This document shows positions 33,643-47,788 of a stretch of 64,000 nt of DNA, in pieces; position 1 is the stretch's first letter, and every line of letters begins with the position of its first letter. The stretch lies in NCBI GenBank assembly GCA_963204745.1, contig CAUJHF010000025.1:1-64000 (forward strand), read 5' to 3'. Source of the stretch: Pseudomonadota bacterium (lineage in GTDB: Bacteria; Pseudomonadota; Gammaproteobacteria; Steroidobacterales; GCA-2729495). The translations under genes and the position numbers were made by a program. Below the pieces are notes generated by a model. It worked only from the letters and a program-made list of their open reading frames with translations, was not told where the DNA came from and searched no databases.

Positions 33643-34005
33643 ATGGCACTGGTGCTGATTGCCGATGACTCGCCGACCGACCAGCATGTGCTGGTTCGCG
33701 CGCTTGAGAAACACGGCTTCGAGACGCTGATCGCCAAAGACGGGCAGGAGGCGATCCGGCTTGCCGGTGAGCGTTTGCCGGACGTCATCCTGATGGACAT
33801 CGTCATGCCCGGCATGAACGGTTATCAGGCCACCCGCCAGCTTGCGCAGAATCCGGCTACTGCAGCCATACCGATTCTGATCGTCTCCACCAAGACCCAG
33901 GAAGCCGACCGCATCTGGGGTCTGCGCCAGGGGGCGGTGCAATACCTGACCAAGCCGGTATCGGAAGCGGAACTGGTTGCGGCAGTTCGTGCCGTACTGG
34001 GCTGA
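33643..34005 (+). CDS. pilH: twitching-motility response regulator PilH
   Basis: The protein has 120 residues and is a single receiver domain: LIADDSPTDQHVLVRAL, DVILMDIVMPGMNGYQATRQL with the phospho-Asp, PILIVSTKTQEADRIWGLRQGA and YLTKPV. The Asp-Ser-Pro-Thr-Asp opening and the RIWGLRQGA segment match PilH. In Pseudomonas it acts as the counter-regulator or phosphate sink to PilG. Its stop overlaps the pilI start (TGATG), so the two are translationally coupled. Confidence 0.95.
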   Translation: MALVLIADDSPTDQHVLVRALEKHGFETLIAKDGQEAIRLAGERLPDVILMDIVMPGMNGYQATRQLAQNPATAAIPILIVSTKTQEADRIWGLRQGAVQYLTKPVSEAELVAAVRAVLG

Positions 34006-34577
34006 TGGCTGTCGCTGCACAGGACAGCCTGAGGGCGCTCAAGGATCACCCTTTTGATCTGCTGTGCGAGATGGAGCGCCGCAGCCGGGCTGCGGCGGCA
34101 GGCGCTCATGGTCATGACGTCAACCTCAAGGAGTGGGTGGGCGTAGGCTTCCGGCTGGGGCGGGAGCGCTTTGTTGTGCCGCGCGACGAAGTTCGTGAAG
34201 TACTGATGGTGCCGCCGGCAGTTACCCGGGTGCCGGGGGCCAGGCCCTGGGTCAAGGGGCTGGCCAATGTGCGTGGGCATCTGCTGCCGCTGGTCGACTT
34301 GCGCGAGTTCCTGGGTTCCGGCATCGGCGGCAGCGAACGCAGTGCCCGGGCACTGGTGATCAACAGCGACGAGTACCCGGTCGGACTGATCGTCGATGAA
34401 GTGTTTGGTTTCCGCCGTTTTCTGGATGGCGAAATGAACATGGAAGTGCCTGAAACGGTAATCCGGGCCGACCGGTTTCTGGACGGTTGTTTCCGGCGTG
34501 CGGATGAAGTCTGGCCGGTGTTCAGCCTGTCGAAGCTGCTGGACGCGCGGGATTTCCAGCGTGCCGCAGGCGAGTAA
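34005..34577 (+). CDS. pilI: CheW-like coupling protein PilI
   Basis: The protein has 190 residues. The CheW domain spans about residues 40-185: VGFRLGRERFVVPRDEVREVL, ARPWVKGLANVRGHLLPLVDLREFLG and the C-terminal VFSLSKLLDARDF. An N-terminal 35-residue extension (ALKDHPFDLLCEMERRSR) is typical of PilI. It couples the PilJ receptor to the ChpA kinase. Order and spacing (pilH overlap, pilJ 19 bp after) match a single operon. Confidence 0.94.
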   Translation: MAVAAQDSLRALKDHPFDLLCEMERRSRAAAAGAHGHDVNLKEWVGVGFRLGRERFVVPRDEVREVLMVPPAVTRVPGARPWVKGLANVRGHLLPLVDLREFLGSGIGGSERSARALVINSDEYPVGLIVDEVFGFRRFLDGEMNMEVPETVIRADRFLDGCFRRADEVWPVFSLSKLLDARDFQRAAGE

Positions 34578-34595
34578 TACGGAGCGTATGAACTG

Positions 34596-36656
34596 ATGAC
34601 AGAACAAACTGATGGAATGCGGTTGTTTCCCGCCCTGGGCGCCACGCTGATCGTGGTGCTCGTTGGTTGCCTCGCGCTGCTCCTGCTCCGGCCAGCCGCG
34701 CTCACTGCCTCGGGCAGTGCGTCTGGCGGATCGCCGCTGGCCGAGGCCCACATGGCTTACCGCCTGGCGGCCGGTGCCATGCGTGGTGAGGCCAAAGCAT
34801 TCGCCGGGTTGGCGACGGTCAGCAAGCAGCTCAAGGCGGCTGATACCAGCGGTCTCGACAGCGACACCCAGCGTAACCTGGCCCGTATAAGCGCCAGCCT
34901 CGCTACGATCGAGGCCGGCCGCAGCGAACTGCTGGCCCTGCGCGCTGCCGCCGACCGCCTCGATCGCACGGTGCCACGCCTAACCGCCCATATCGATGCC
35001 CTGCAGGCCAATCCGGCATTGCGTAACCAGCCGGCCACCATCGCCCAGCTCGAACGCGTTCGTGTACTGTCCGACAGTCTCCGGCGCGACCTGCGCGGCC
35101 TGTCCCAGGGCTCGGTAAAAGCAGCGGCCCAGAGTTCCACCATGCTCGACTCCGACATGGCGATCACCCAGGTGCTTGACGGTCTTGCAGAAGGCAATGC
35201 GGAACTCGGCCTGCGTACGCTGACCGGTACCGAGGCGATCCGTGCGCTGGATGGAATGCGCACGGAGAGCGCTGAACTCAGCAAGACGCTGCGCGATGTG
35301 CTGGCTTCCGGCGACCGGCTAAGCGCGCTGCGTCAGTCGATGGTGCAGCTCGATACGCTGGTGGGGGCTTTGCCGGTCAGCGCGGGCGGCCCGGCAACGG
35401 GCTCGACGCTGGGTCTGGCGGCAACCATCACTGCCGCATTGCTCGCGCTCGGCATCGCCCTGGCACTTGCCATGATCTGGATTTACCGTCGCGTTGCGGA
35501 TACGGGCCGGGCAGCTGCACGGCAGACCGCCCAGAATGAACGCAACCAGCAGGCCATCCTGACCCTGCTGGACGAGATGAGCAGCCTGGCGGACGGCAAC
35601 CTCACCGTGCATGCCACGGTGACCGAGGACATCACCGGTGCGATCGCAGACTCGGTGAACTACGCAATCGAGGCGCTGCGCGAGCTGGTTACGACCATCA
35701 ACGAAAGCGCGATCCTCGTCGACGGCGCCGCCCGGCAGACGGAGGGCTCGGCCCGGCAGCTCGCGGCTGCCAGTGAAGCGCAGTCCAAGCAGCTCGAGTC
35801 GGCCTCGCGGGCAATCAACCGCATGGCCTCGTCCATTGAGGAAGTCTCGGGCAATGCCGAACGCTCATCCGATGTGGCCCGCCATTCGGTAGATGTGGCG
35901 CACAAGGGCGGCGACGCCGTACGGCGCACCATTGAGGGCATGAACGCGATTCGCGAGACGATCCAGGAGACTTCCAAGCGGATAAAACGGCTTGGCGAGA
36001 GTTCCCAGGAGATCGGCAACATCGTCGAACTCATCAATGACATCGCCGACCAGACCAACATCCTCGCGCTGAACGCCGCGATACAGGCGTCGATGGCCGG
36101 TGAAGCGGGTCGCGGATTTGCGGTGGTGGCGGATGAAGTGCAGCGGCTGGCAGAACGCTCGGCCAATGCGACCCGCCAGATCGAATTCCTGGTACGCACG
36201 ATTCAGGCTGATACCAACGAAGCGATCGTCTCGATGGAGCGGAGTACCACCGACGTGGTCGGCGGCGCGCTGCTTGCGGAAAACGCCGGTGCAGCGCTTG
36301 AGGAAATCGAGCAGGTCTCCAACCAGATCGCGGCCCTGGTGCAGAACATCTCGAGCTCGGCCCGCGAACAGGGCAAGGCTGCATCAGCCGTGACCCGCAG
36401 CATGGATGTGCTGGAGGAGATCAACGCCGAGACAGCAGCGAACACCAGCGCCACCACCAGCGCCATCAGCAAGCTTGCGGAGCTGGCTACCCAGCTGCGC
36501 CGTTCGGTAGCCGGCTTCCGCCTGCCGCCCGTTGCGACGCTGACTCAGCAGGGTACATCGGCAGGGCCGGCGGACGTGTCGACTGCGGATGCCGCGCGTG
36601 GCGGAGCGCCACACTTTGCCGAGCCGGTGTCCTTCGCGAGCAAACGCACGGCCTGA
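34596..36656 (+). CDS. pilJ: type IV pilus methyl-accepting chemotaxis receptor PilJ
   Basis: The protein has 686 residues. It has an N-terminal membrane helix (about 13-32), a periplasmic sensing region with PilJ-type helical repeats (about 50-270), a second membrane helix (about 275-298, ITAALLALGIALALAMIW), a HAMP-like region, and a signalling domain. The hairpin tip includes NILALNAAIQASMAGEAGRGFAVVADEVQRLAERSAN-like sequence near 490; QASMAGE replaces the EAARAGE of ordinary MCPs, as in PilJ proteins. The long Gln/Glu-containing coiled coil could carry methylation sites. No pilK (CheR-like) gene follows. Confidence 0.95.
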   Translation: MTEQTDGMRLFPALGATLIVVLVGCLALLLLRPAALTASGSASGGSPLAEAHMAYRLAAGAMRGEAKAFAGLATVSKQLKAADTSGLDSDTQRNLARISASLATIEAGRSELLALRAAADRLDRTVPRLTAHIDALQANPALRNQPATIAQLERVRVLSDSLRRDLRGLSQGSVKAAAQSSTMLDSDMAITQVLDGLAEGNAELGLRTLTGTEAIRALDGMRTESAELSKTLRDVLASGDRLSALRQSMVQLDTLVGALPVSAGGPATGSTLGLAATITAALLALGIALALAMIWIYRRVADTGRAAARQTAQNERNQQAILTLLDEMSSLADGNLTVHATVTEDITGAIADSVNYAIEALRELVTTINESAILVDGAARQTEGSARQLAAASEAQSKQLESASRAINRMASSIEEVSGNAERSSDVARHSVDVAHKGGDAVRRTIEGMNAIRETIQETSKRIKRLGESSQEIGNIVELINDIADQTNILALNAAIQASMAGEAGRGFAVVADEVQRLAERSANATRQIEFLVRTIQADTNEAIVSMERSTTDVVGGALLAENAGAALEEIEQVSNQIAALVQNISSSAREQGKAASAVTRSMDVLEEINAETAANTSATTSAISKLAELATQLRRSVAGFRLPPVATLTQQGTSAGPADVSTADAARGGAPHFAEPVSFASKRTA

Positions 36657-36659
36657 CCG

Positions 36660-42335
<5,676 letters not shown>

Positions 42336-42346
42336 GCGTACAGACG

Positions 42347-42835
42347 ATGAGCAGCGCGAACGACGAGATCTACAGCCTGCTGGTGCCGCTGAACCAGAAG
42401 CGGCTGATCCTGCCGAGAGCCTGTGTTTCCGAAGTGATCCGCTATGCGCCACTGCAGGCCAGCGATGCCGCGCACCCGGACTGGCTGCGCGGCATGATCA
42501 GCTGGAACGGCAAGCACATACCGGTGATCTCCTTTGAAGAACTCGCCGGCCTCACGCCGGGCACGATCGGTGGCCGCACGCGCGTGGCGATCATCGCCTC
42601 GATCACCGGACGCCTTTCAGCCGGCCACTTCGGTGTGCTGACCGAGGGCTTCCCGCAGCTGGTGCGGGTGAATCGCGACGTGATCCAGCCGGCAGTCAGT
42701 TATCCGTGGCCAGACTACGGGCCGGTGATCTGCCAGATCCGCATGATCAACGAGTATCCGCTGATCCCCGATATCGAAGTGATCGAGGACATGCTGGAAG
42801 AAGCCGCGAAGCCGGGGCTTGTCCCGCTGTCCTGA
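42347..42835 (+). CDS. chpC: CheW-like protein ChpC
   Basis: The protein has 162 residues with a single CheW fold: IYSLLVPLNQKRLILPRACVSEVIRY, HPDWLRGMISWNGKHIPVISFEELAG. It follows chpA by 11 bp, the place where Pseudomonas has chpB then chpC; here the methylesterase gene is absent. It is a probable second adaptor linking receptors to ChpA. Its TGA and the convergent rsmE TCA lie in a shared palindrome TGAGCTCA. Confidence 0.88.
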   Translation: MSSANDEIYSLLVPLNQKRLILPRACVSEVIRYAPLQASDAAHPDWLRGMISWNGKHIPVISFEELAGLTPGTIGGRTRVAIIASITGRLSAGHFGVLTEGFPQLVRVNRDVIQPAVSYPWPDYGPVICQIRMINEYPLIPDIEVIEDMLEEAAKPGLVPLS

Positions 42836-42837
42836 GC

Positions 42838-43584
42838 TCAGCTGTTCCTGTCCCCCAGATCGCCGCGCGCATACTGCAGGATGCTGAGTGCTGCCAGCGG
42901 TGCTGTTTCGGTGCGCAGGATGCGCGGTCCGAGGCGCAGCCGGCCGAACCCGGCTTGCGTCAGCGCCATACGCTCGTTTTCCGTGAAGCCGCCTTCAGGC
43001 CCGATGGCCAGTGCGATACGCCGGCAATCGGCCGGCAGGCCGGCCAGACTGATATCCCCGTCCGGGTCCAGCATCAACCCGGTGGTTCCGCTCTCCAGGC
43101 CGGCGAGTGCCACTGCGAGCTCCATCGGCTCGCGCACTTCCGGAAGTATCGACCGCCCGCTCTGCTCGCAGGCGCTGATGACGATGCCCTGCCAGTGCCG
43201 AAGACGGGCCGCGCTGCGCTCGGCGTCCAGCCGTACGACGCTGCGCCCGGTGAGCACCGGCTGGATGACGCTGACGCCGAGTTCGGTGGCTTTCTGCACC
43301 ACCATGTCCATGCGCGGCCCGCGCGAGACGCCCTGGAGGAGGATCAGCTGCAGCGGCGATTCACGATCCACCGGCTGTCCGTCACCGATCAGGACCGTCA
43401 CGCCCTTGCGGGCCGGTGCGACGATCGTCGCCGCATAGTCCATGCCGGTGCCGTCGAACAGGGTGATAGGATCGCCGGCAGTCAGCCGCAGCACGCGCGT
43501 AACGTGGGTGGTGGCGGGTTCCGAAAGCAGCTGCGTCGCACCGGTCCGCAGGATTTCGGCTGAATAGATACGGGGACGTTGCAT
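42838..43584 (-). CDS. rsmE: 16S rRNA m3U1498 methyltransferase
   Basis: The protein has 248 residues of the SPOUT/trefoil-knot family: an N-terminal PUA-like part (HVTRVLRLTAGDPITLFDGTG), QKATELGVSVIQPVLTGRSV, SACEQSGRSILPEV, and the knot with ALAIGPEGGFTENERM and RLGPRILRTETAPLAAL. It methylates U1498 of 16S rRNA using SAM. The start is the ATG at 43584; longer frames continue into ampD. The start codon overlaps, in a shared CATG, the start of the divergent ampD. Confidence 0.95.
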   Translation of the reverse strand: MQRPRIYSAEILRTGATQLLSEPATTHVTRVLRLTAGDPITLFDGTGMDYAATIVAPARKGVTVLIGDGQPVDRESPLQLILLQGVSRGPRMDMVVQKATELGVSVIQPVLTGRSVVRLDAERSAARLRHWQGIVISACEQSGRSILPEVREPMELAVALAGLESGTTGLMLDPDGDISLAGLPADCRRIALAIGPEGGFTENERMALTQAGFGRLRLGPRILRTETAPLAALSILQYARGDLGDRNS

Positions 43585-44197
43585 GCCGCGATTATCACCG
43601 ATCAGCAAGGCAAAGCAGGCGCGCAAGCGCCGGCCGGCCCTGCGGGTCGATGCCGCCACCGGCCTGCTGCGCGGCGCGACACAGCTGACCTCGCCCAATT
43701 GCGATGCCCGACCGCCTGGCGTTGTGCCGGAACTCATCGTCATCCATGGCATTTCCCTGCCGCCGGGTGAATTCGGCGGTCCGTGGATCGACCGCCTGTT
43801 CTGCAATACGCTCGATCCGGTTGCGCATCCGGCTTTCGGCGAGCTGGACGGTTTGCGCGTCTCCAGCCATCTGCTGATCCGTCGTGATGGCGAAGTCTTC
43901 CAGTACGTTCCGCTCGATTGCCGGGCCTGGCACGCCGGGCGGTCGCGCTTTGCCGGCCGCGACAACTGCAATGACTTTTCGGTCGGCATCGAGCTGGAAG
44001 GCACCGATGAACAACCCTATACGCCTGCCCAGTACCAGCGTCTGTGTGCGACCATAAAGGCATTGCGTCGCGGGATTCCGGCGCTGGCCAAGGCGCCAGT
44101 CGTCGGTCACTGCGATATCGCGCCGGGACGCAAGACCGATCCCGGTCCCGCCTTCGACTGGCTTCGGCTGGATCGATTGCTTGCCCGCCGGCGGTAA
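43583..44197 (+). CDS. ampD: 1,6-anhydro-N-acetylmuramoyl-L-alanine amidase
   Basis: The protein has 204 residues and is an amidase_2 (PGRP-like) fold: IVIHGISLPPGEFGG (first zinc His), SSHLLIRRDGEVFQYVPLDCRAWHAGRS (second His), NDFSVGIELEG and VVGHCDIAPGRKTDPG (third ligand). It has no signal peptide, so it is cytosolic. AmpD removes the stem peptide from anhydroMurNAc muropeptides imported for recycling, and its loss induces ampC-type beta-lactamases. About 20 residues before the conserved region are Lys/Arg-rich. The only usable canonical start is the ATG at 43583, which overlaps the rsmE start codon. Confidence 0.95.
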   Translation: MPRLSPISKAKQARKRRPALRVDAATGLLRGATQLTSPNCDARPPGVVPELIVIHGISLPPGEFGGPWIDRLFCNTLDPVAHPAFGELDGLRVSSHLLIRRDGEVFQYVPLDCRAWHAGRSRFAGRDNCNDFSVGIELEGTDEQPYTPAQYQRLCATIKALRRGIPALAKAPVVGHCDIAPGRKTDPGPAFDWLRLDRLLARRR

Positions 44198-44206
44198 ACT
44201 GATGTC

Positions 44207-45130
44207 ATGAACTTTCTAGCGCTGTTGCTGGGTCTCGCCACGGAGCGGATGCTCACGCACCTGTTTCACCTGCGCGAATTTCACTGGCTGGATCCGCTGT
44301 TCGACCGGCATCTGCGCCGTTTGCACAAGGCGCGCAGCTGGCTGGCGGTCAGCCTGACCCTGGTGCTGACACTGCTGCTGGTGGCACCGGTCGCCGCAGC
44401 CTCGCTGCTGCTGTGGGATGAGCTGCTGCGGATTCCGTACTTCCTGTTTGCGGTCGTTGTGCTGCTGTTCTCGCTCGGTCCGCGCGATCTCGATGACGAA
44501 GTGGAGGATTATCTTGCGGCGCTGGAGGCCGGCGATGCCGATACACAGCGCCAGGTGGCCGAGGAATTGCTGGAGCGCTCGCCGCCGGAATCGCCGAATA
44601 TATGTCACGAGGCGGTGGAGCGCGCGATCTACACGCAGGCCAACAACCGCATGTTCGGCGTCATTTTCTGGTTCCTGCTGCTGGGTCCGACCGGTGCATG
44701 GGTATTCCGCGTAGTCGATCTGATGCGGCATCGGGTCGAGGTGCGGGCGGCTGGCAAGGGCGCCGGCGATACCATGGTGGGCGAGGCGCCTGCGGCGATG
44801 GGCGAAGCGGTGCGCACCTTGCACGGTGTGCTGGCCTGGATTCCGTCGCGGCTGTTGACGCTCGGCTATGTGCTGGCCGGAAATTTCGAAGACGCCATGG
44901 CGGGCTGGCGCAACGGCGGGCGCGAGGTGACGTTGCCTTTTGCCGAAGGTACGAATGAGGTCGTCGCCCGGGTCGGCATTGCGGCGTCCGGTCGCGTGAC
45001 CCTGGATGTCGGCAACGCCGCGGAAGCGCTGGACCGGATCAGGGCGGCGCGCAGCCTCGTAATGCGCACGCTGTGGATGATCTGGTGTCCGGTGATTGCC
45101 GTTCTGACCTTGTATGACTGGCTTATCTAG
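44207..45130 (+). CDS. ampE: AmpE-like regulatory signalling membrane protein
   Basis: The protein has 307 residues. Four membrane helices are visible (about 45-70, 75-95, 155-175, 280-300), together with the AmpE pattern RLHKARSWLAVSLTLVLTL and NRMFGVIFWFLLLGPTGAWVFRVVDLM. AmpE is an inner-membrane protein, a CobD-like fold member associated with beta-lactamase induction. It lies 9 bp after ampD, the classic ampDE pair. The last 17 bp overlap the start of the substrate-binding protein gene. Confidence 0.92.
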   Translation: MNFLALLLGLATERMLTHLFHLREFHWLDPLFDRHLRRLHKARSWLAVSLTLVLTLLLVAPVAAASLLLWDELLRIPYFLFAVVVLLFSLGPRDLDDEVEDYLAALEAGDADTQRQVAEELLERSPPESPNICHEAVERAIYTQANNRMFGVIFWFLLLGPTGAWVFRVVDLMRHRVEVRAAGKGAGDTMVGEAPAAMGEAVRTLHGVLAWIPSRLLTLGYVLAGNFEDAMAGWRNGGREVTLPFAEGTNEVVARVGIAASGRVTLDVGNAAEALDRIRAARSLVMRTLWMIWCPVIAVLTLYDWLI

Positions 45131-46055
45131 CGAGGCCCGCTGCCGGCTGATGTCGATCGTGCTGCTGGCCGGGGCTTGCGTACTGGCCAGTTGCGACGGT
45201 GGCAGCGCGCGCGGTCCCGCCGGATCGCCCGAGGGGCCGGCAGTGCGAATCGTGACGCTGGCACCGCACCTTGCTGAACTCGTGTACGTGGCTGGTGCCG
45301 GTCGACAACTGGTCGGTGCCGTCGAATACAGTGATTATCCCGCAGCGGCCCGGCAGGTGCCGCGGGTCGGCGATGCTTTCCGGGTAGATCTCGAGGCCAT
45401 CGCTGCCGTACGACCGGACCTCATACTCGGCTGGCCCAGCGGCAATTCGCAGGCTGTGCTCGACCGTCTGCGGCGGCTCGGTTATCGCGTCGTGGACCTG
45501 GAACCGCACACGCTTGAAGACATCGGCGGGCATATCCGCCTGATCGGCGCAGTCGCCGGTACGGAAGAGATGGCCGATCGCGCTGCCGGTGACTGGGATG
45601 GCGGGTTGGCTGCGCTGCGCGGCCGGTACGGGAAGCTGGCGCCGGTCAGCGTGTTTTATCAGATCGCGCCGCAGCCGCTGGTCACGGCGACCGGCAGCCA
45701 CTTCATCGGTGAGGCGATCCGGCTCTGTGGCGGTATCAATGTCTTTGAGCACCTGGCGGCACTTACGCCAGTGATCAGCCAGGAGGCGGTGATCGCCGCT
45801 GCGCCGGAGGTGATCGTTGCGGCTGATTTTGAGCCGGGCCCTGCCAGTGCGGCGGATGCGTCGCCGCTGCAGATGTGGCGATCCTGGCCGGGCTTGCCCG
45901 CCAATTCACTGGACGGGTTGTTTGTCATCGATCCGTATCTGCTCAACGTGCCCGGTCCGCGCATGGTTCGCGGCATCGCCGAGCTCTGCGCGGATATCGA
46001 TGTGGTTCGCCGGAAAAGGGGGGAACGCTCATCGCTGCTGCCGGTACAACACTGA
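45114..46055 (+). CDS. ABC-type cobalamin/Fe3+-siderophore binding lipoprotein (BtuF-like)
   Basis: The protein has 313 residues. A lipoprotein signal with lipobox VLASC at about 28 precedes a class III periplasmic binding fold: RIVTLAPHLAELVYVAGAG, VGAVEYSDYPAAARQVPRVGDAF, EAIAAVRPDLILGW, then the C lobe HFIGEAIRLCGGINVFEHL and a helical linker. Its best resemblance is to cobalamin-binding BtuF. No permease or ATPase genes follow, so the transport partners are elsewhere. It overlaps ampE by 17 bp and is probably co-transcribed. Confidence 0.87.
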   Translation: MTGLSSEARCRLMSIVLLAGACVLASCDGGSARGPAGSPEGPAVRIVTLAPHLAELVYVAGAGRQLVGAVEYSDYPAAARQVPRVGDAFRVDLEAIAAVRPDLILGWPSGNSQAVLDRLRRLGYRVVDLEPHTLEDIGGHIRLIGAVAGTEEMADRAAGDWDGGLAALRGRYGKLAPVSVFYQIAPQPLVTATGSHFIGEAIRLCGGINVFEHLAALTPVISQEAVIAAAPEVIVAADFEPGPASAADASPLQMWRSWPGLPANSLDGLFVIDPYLLNVPGPRMVRGIAELCADIDVVRRKRGERSSLLPVQH

Positions 46056-46573
46056 GCCTCTCGGCCTTCAGGTCTGCCGGCTGCGTCCGCGGGCTGAGTG
46101 TCAGCCTCGATCGCGGCACGGACCGGAGTCTCCGCCTGCGCTACCGCCTGGATGCCGATCCGGAGCAGCTGCGCTTGCCGGCGCCGATCGGTGACCCGGG
46201 GCGCGCTGATGAACTCTGGCGCCACACCTGCTTCGAGGTATTTGTTGCCGGACGCCAGTCAATGGCCTATCGCGAGTTCAATTTTTCGCCGTCAGGCGAG
46301 TGGGCGGCCTATGCGTTCACAGCGTACCGTGTCGGCATCACGCCGCTGGCGCTGCGCCATGCGCCGGCACTTCAATGGCGGCGGGAGGCGGCGGAGCTGG
46401 AGCTGGTCGCAACGCTGCCCGCAGACGCGCTCAGTGCCGACAATGGGGGTTTGCAGATCGCCCTGTCTGCCGTGATCGAGGAACAATCCGGCACAATCAC
46501 CTGGTGGGCGCTGAAGCATCCGGTCGGGCAACCGGATTTTCATCATCCTGAATCCTTTGTCCTGGAACCCTGA
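46052..46573 (+). CDS. DOMON-like domain protein
   Basis: The protein has about 174 residues. Conserved DOMON-like features: LRLRYRLDADPEQLRLP, DELWRHTCFEVFVA, YREFNFSPSGEWAAYAFTAYR and a C-terminal WWALKHPVGQPDFHHPESF. The family is a beta-sandwich thought to bind haem or sugars, role unknown. The start is a problem: the only in-frame ATG (45875) is 178 bp inside the previous gene and there is no GTG or TTG near the conserved N-terminus. A CTG at 46052 overlaps the upstream TGA as CTGA and begins right where homologous sequence should, so I use it provisionally. Confidence 0.68.
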   Translation: MSLSAFRSAGCVRGLSVSLDRGTDRSLRLRYRLDADPEQLRLPAPIGDPGRADELWRHTCFEVFVAGRQSMAYREFNFSPSGEWAAYAFTAYRVGITPLALRHAPALQWRREAAELELVATLPADALSADNGGLQIALSAVIEEQSGTITWWALKHPVGQPDFHHPESFVLEP

Positions 46574-46585
46574 AGCAGGCAATTC

Positions 46586-47788
46586 ATGAAACCTGGCATA
46601 GACCACCTGCTCGGCGATGGCTCGTTGCAGAAGGAATTGCGCGGCCGTCGGCTTGCCCTGCTCGCTCATCCGGCATCGGTGACGGACGGGCTGGTACACA
46701 GCCTGGATGCATTGATGGCCATCGACGGCCTGCGGGTGGCCAGCGCCTTCGGCCCCCAGCACGGCTTGCGCGGCGACAAGCAGGACAACATGGTCGAGTC
46801 GCCGGACTTTGTCGATCCGGCCCACGGCATTCCGGTGTTCAGCCTGTACGGCGAGGTGCGCCGGCCAACGGCCGCGATGCTGGGAAGCTTCGATGTGCTG
46901 CTCGTCGATCTGCAGGATCTGGGTTGCCGTATCTATACCTTCCTGACCACGCTGCGCTATGTACTCGAGGACTGCGCGCGTGCCGGCAAATCCGTGTGGT
47001 TACTCGACCGGCCTAATCCCGCCGGACGCCCGGTCGAGGGGCTGACTTTGCGCCAGGGCTGGGAGAGCTTCGTCGGTGCCGGCCCGTTGCCGATGCGTCA
47101 TGGCATGACACTCGGCGAGCTGGGCCAGTGGTTTGTGCGCACGCTGCGTCTGGATCTCGATTACCGCGTGATTGCCATGCAGGCCTGGAATCCCGACGCG
47201 GCGCCTGGCCATGGCTGGCCGATTGGCGAGCGCAGCTGGATCAATCCCAGCCCCAATGCGCCGAACCTGTCGATGGCGCGCTGCTACGCCGGTACGGTCA
47301 TGCTCGAAGGCACGACGCTTTCGGAAGGGCGCGGCACGACCCGGCCGCTGGAACTGTTCGGAGCGCCCGGCCTCAATGCGGATGCGCTGCTGAAAAAAAT
47401 GCAGCAGCTCGCCCCGGACTGGTTGCAAGGCTGTCGGCTGCGCACATGCTGGTTTGAGCCCACCTTTCAGAAGCATGCGGGCCAGCTCTGCAGCGGCATC
47501 CAGATCCACGTCGACGATCCGGCCTACGATCACGCGAAGTTCCGGCCGTGGCGTCTGCAGGCGCTGGCATTCAAGGCGCTGCGCAGTCTGCAGCCGGAGT
47601 ACCCGCTGTGGCGTGAGTTTGCCTATGAATATGAGCACGACCGGCTGGCGATCGACCTGATCAACGGCAGCGAGTTGTTGCGGCAGTGGGTCGATGACCC
47701 GCAGGCAAGCGCTGGCGACCTCGATGCCCTGGCGGGACGCGACGAAGCGGCGTGGCGCGAAGTGCGGCGGGACTTCCTGCTGTACTGA
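46586..47788 (+). CDS. DUF1343 / NamZ-type exo-beta-N-acetylmuramidase
   Basis: The protein has 400 residues. DUF1343 motifs: GRRLALLAHPASV, SAFGPQHGLRGDKQDNM, PVFSLYGEVRRPT, VLLVDLQDLGCRIYTFLTT, LDRPNPAGRPVEG, PSPNAPNLSMARCYAGTVMLEGT and SEGRGTTRPLELFGAP. The family (GH171) removes terminal MurNAc from peptidoglycan fragments. There is no signal peptide, unlike several characterised homologues, so a cytosolic role in recycling with AmpD is possible. The gene lies 12 bp after the DOMON-like gene. Its stop abuts the acs stop (TGATCA). Confidence 0.9.
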   Translation: MKPGIDHLLGDGSLQKELRGRRLALLAHPASVTDGLVHSLDALMAIDGLRVASAFGPQHGLRGDKQDNMVESPDFVDPAHGIPVFSLYGEVRRPTAAMLGSFDVLLVDLQDLGCRIYTFLTTLRYVLEDCARAGKSVWLLDRPNPAGRPVEGLTLRQGWESFVGAGPLPMRHGMTLGELGQWFVRTLRLDLDYRVIAMQAWNPDAAPGHGWPIGERSWINPSPNAPNLSMARCYAGTVMLEGTTLSEGRGTTRPLELFGAPGLNADALLKKMQQLAPDWLQGCRLRTCWFEPTFQKHAGQLCSGIQIHVDDPAYDHAKFRPWRLQALAFKALRSLQPEYPLWREFAYEYEHDRLAIDLINGSELLRQWVDDPQASAGDLDALAGRDEAAWREVRRDFLLY

